The notes under the pieces are model-generated. The model was not told the DNA's origin. It did not search any database and was given only the letters and a program-made list of their open reading frames with translations. This document shows positions 52,660 through 53,933 of a stretch of DNA of 53,933 nucleotides, piece after piece. How positions within the stretch are numbered: the first letter of the stretch is position 1; each line of letters begins with the position of its first letter. Position numbers and translations under genes: made by a program. Source of the DNA: Rickettsiales bacterium (lineage in GTDB: Bacteria; Pseudomonadota; Alphaproteobacteria; Rickettsiales; UBA8987); contig JANRLM010000031.1 in the NCBI GenBank assembly GCA_033762595.1, forward strand, positions 1-53,933, in the 5' to 3' direction.

Positions 52660-53025
52660 ATGAAAAACATTGTTGAAATAGAGGGTAAGGAATTTATTTT
52701 TATTCCTAAAGAATATTATCAAGAGCTAACTCAAGGTGCGGAAATGCTTGCGGATATAATTGCTTACGATAAAGCTAAATCAAAATTTTTTGAAGATGAG
52801 GAAACTTTTCCATTAAGTTTACTTGAAAGAAAATTTATAAATAAGGAAAACCCTATACTTATTTATCGCGAGCATCGCAATATTAGTCAATCTCAGCTTG
52901 CAAAAAAAGCTAGTGTTTCACAACAATATATTCAGCAATTAGAATCTGGAAAAAGAAAGGGAACAACGCAAATATTGAAAAAAATCGCTAAAGCTCTTAA
53001 CGTTGATATTGAAAATCTTATATAA
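52660..53025 (+). CDS. XRE-family antitoxin
   Basis: The 121-residue protein has an N-terminal toxin-binding part (VEIEGKEFIFIPKEYYQEL, recalling antitoxin Phd-like starts). Its C-terminal helix-turn-helix is ISQSQLAKKASVSQQYIQQL followed by ESGKRKGTT. It should neutralise the RelE-type toxin just upstream and repress the pair. The toxin-first order is of the HigBA type. Its stop overlaps the cysS start by one base (TAATG). Confidence 0.88.
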   Translation: MKNIVEIEGKEFIFIPKEYYQELTQGAEMLADIIAYDKAKSKFFEDEETFPLSLLERKFINKENPILIYREHRNISQSQLAKKASVSQQYIQQLESGKRKGTTQILKKIAKALNVDIENLI

Positions 53026-53933
53026 TGAAACTTCATCTCCACAACTCGCTTTCAGATAGGAAAGAGGAATTTATTCCGCATAACCCAAGTAAAATCGGAA
53101 TGTATGTTTGCGGGCCAACCGTTTATGATTTTCCTCATATTGGCAATGCGAGGGCGGTGGTGGTGTATGATATTTTGTATCGCATTTTGCTTCTCAAATA
53201 TGATGCGGAAAATTTTTCTGAGGTGATTTCTGGCAAGAAAACCTCGCAAAAAGTAACTTATGTTCGCAATATCACGGATGTTGATGATAAAATAAATAAA
53301 GCAGCGATTGAAAATAAAGAATCTATCCAAAATTTAACTGCTAGAATTACCAAGTTTTTTCAAGAGGATATGGCGGAATTAAATAATCTTGAGCCAAGTT
53401 TTCAGCCAAAAGTTACTGAGAATATACCTGAAATTATCGCAACTATTGAGAGAATTCTGCAAAATAAAAACGCTTATATATCGGAAGGGCATATTTTGCT
53501 TGATGTTAAATCAATAAAGCCTGATGAAACCTATCATTACGGAGTTCTTTCAGGCAAGCAGATTGAGCAAAATATTGCTGGGGCTAGGGTTCAGGTGGAA
53601 TCTTACAAGAAAAACCCAGAAGATTTCGTTCTTTGGAAGCCTGCCGATGCGGAAGATGATATTTCCAGCGTGTTTGAAAGCCCTTGGGGCAAGGGCAGGC
53701 CGGGTTGGCACATTGAATGCACTGCGATGTCTAACAAAATTCTCGGCTCTGATTTTGATATTCATGGTGGCGGAGCGGATCTCAAATTTCCGCATCACGA
53801 GAATGAAATTGCCCAGAACAAATGTGCAAATCCGCACTCTCATTATGCAAAATACTGGGTTCATAATGGTTTTGTTACCATTAATGGTGAAAAAATGAGT
53901 AAATCTCTTGGTAATTTCACTAGCGTTAGAAAT
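53025..53933 (+). CDS. cysS: Cysteinyl-tRNA synthetase (partial, 3' end outside window)
   Basis: 303 residues are visible of the class I enzyme that charges tRNA(Cys). Motifs are GMYVCGPTVYDFPHIGNARA (zinc Cys and HIGH-like site), YVRNITDVDDKINKAA, GRPGWHIECTAMS, GGGADLKFPHHENEIAQ with zinc ligands, and the KMSKS segment EKMSKSLGNF. A short insertion (about residues 65-77, SGKKTSQKVT region) precedes the YVRNITD segment. The ATG at 53025 overlaps the antitoxin stop by one base, so it may be partly translated from the toxin-antitoxin transcript. Confidence 0.95.
   Translation, partial: MKLHLHNSLSDRKEEFIPHNPSKIGMYVCGPTVYDFPHIGNARAVVVYDILYRILLLKYDAENFSEVISGKKTSQKVTYVRNITDVDDKINKAAIENKESIQNLTARITKFFQEDMAELNNLEPSFQPKVTENIPEIIATIERILQNKNAYISEGHILLDVKSIKPDETYHYGVLSGKQIEQNIAGARVQVESYKKNPEDFVLWKPADAEDDISSVFESPWGKGRPGWHIECTAMSNKILGSDFDIHGGGADLKFPHHENEIAQNKCANPHSHYAKYWVHNGFVTINGEKMSKSLGNFTSVRN

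Overview
The window is AT-rich, densely coded bacterial chromosome from an alphaproteobacterium. The lineage markers are a TrcR/DUF1013 regulator, an AddB of the alphaproteobacterial type, an F0 operon with both b and b' subunits (atpI-atpB-atpE-atpF'-atpF), and the DUF721/DsbA-like neighbours. Low GC, several families of short palindromic intergenic repeats, and an sdhD-sdhA block with no sdhB behind it recall Rickettsiales or related low-GC lineages. However, purine, pyrimidine, folate and cysteine genes are present, so this is not an extremely reduced parasite. Placement below class level is inference. I see no rRNA, tRNA, CRISPR array, prophage or insertion sequence.

Layout. 1-2.3 kb: end of sdhD, then sdhA. 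2.4-3.2 kb: a 53-codon membrane protein gene with its own terminator, then a gene-poor repeat region. 3.2-7.4 kb: rpmH, rnpA, yidD, yidC, purD. 7.4-8.9 kb: two accessory genes on the minus strand, one resembling pyroglutamyl peptidase. 9-17 kb: sucA, tsaC and pyrD (start codons overlapping on opposite strands), an M3 oligopeptidase and a short glycerol kinase. 17-20.4 kb: a minus-strand run acpP, fabF, MNIO (DUF692), DUF2063, glpK. 20.5-31.3 kb: a Gln-rich BON lipoprotein, class II fructose bisphosphatase, a protease-like/RimK fusion, a CorB/CorC-like protein, lpdA and addB. 31.4-33.8 kb: an AIM24-family gene and three unknown genes, two of them overlapping in a way that suggests a frameshift. 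33.9-35.8 kb: a folate run (pteridine-reductase-like SDR, folB, folE). 35.9-39.5 kb: trcR diverging from rpsD, then rnhB and a large unknown protein with PIN-like motifs. 39.7-42.8 kb: a short glutamine-synthetase-like gene, iscR and cysE, with a divergent hydrolase. 42.8-46.2 kb: a minus-strand unit of MshEN-glycosyltransferase, CheY-like receiver and anmK. 46.3-50.9 kb: an outer-membrane protein gene, the F0 ATP synthase genes, a DsbA-like protein and DUF721. 51-53.9 kb: gltX, a RelE/XRE toxin-antitoxin pair and the start of cysS.

How the genes relate. Most are housekeeping: TCA cycle and respiration (sdh, sucA, lpdA, atp), envelope and membrane biogenesis (yidC, yidD, fabF, acpP, anmK), translation (rpmH, rpsD, gltX, cysS, tsaC) and nucleotide or cofactor synthesis. 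The parts most worth a second look are these: the MNIO/DUF2063 pair with no visible peptide substrate, packed between fabF and glpK; the glycosyltransferase-receiver-anmK unit, with a possible cyclic-di-GMP sensor domain; the peptidase-like and PIN-like unknown genes; and the nested palindromic repeats.
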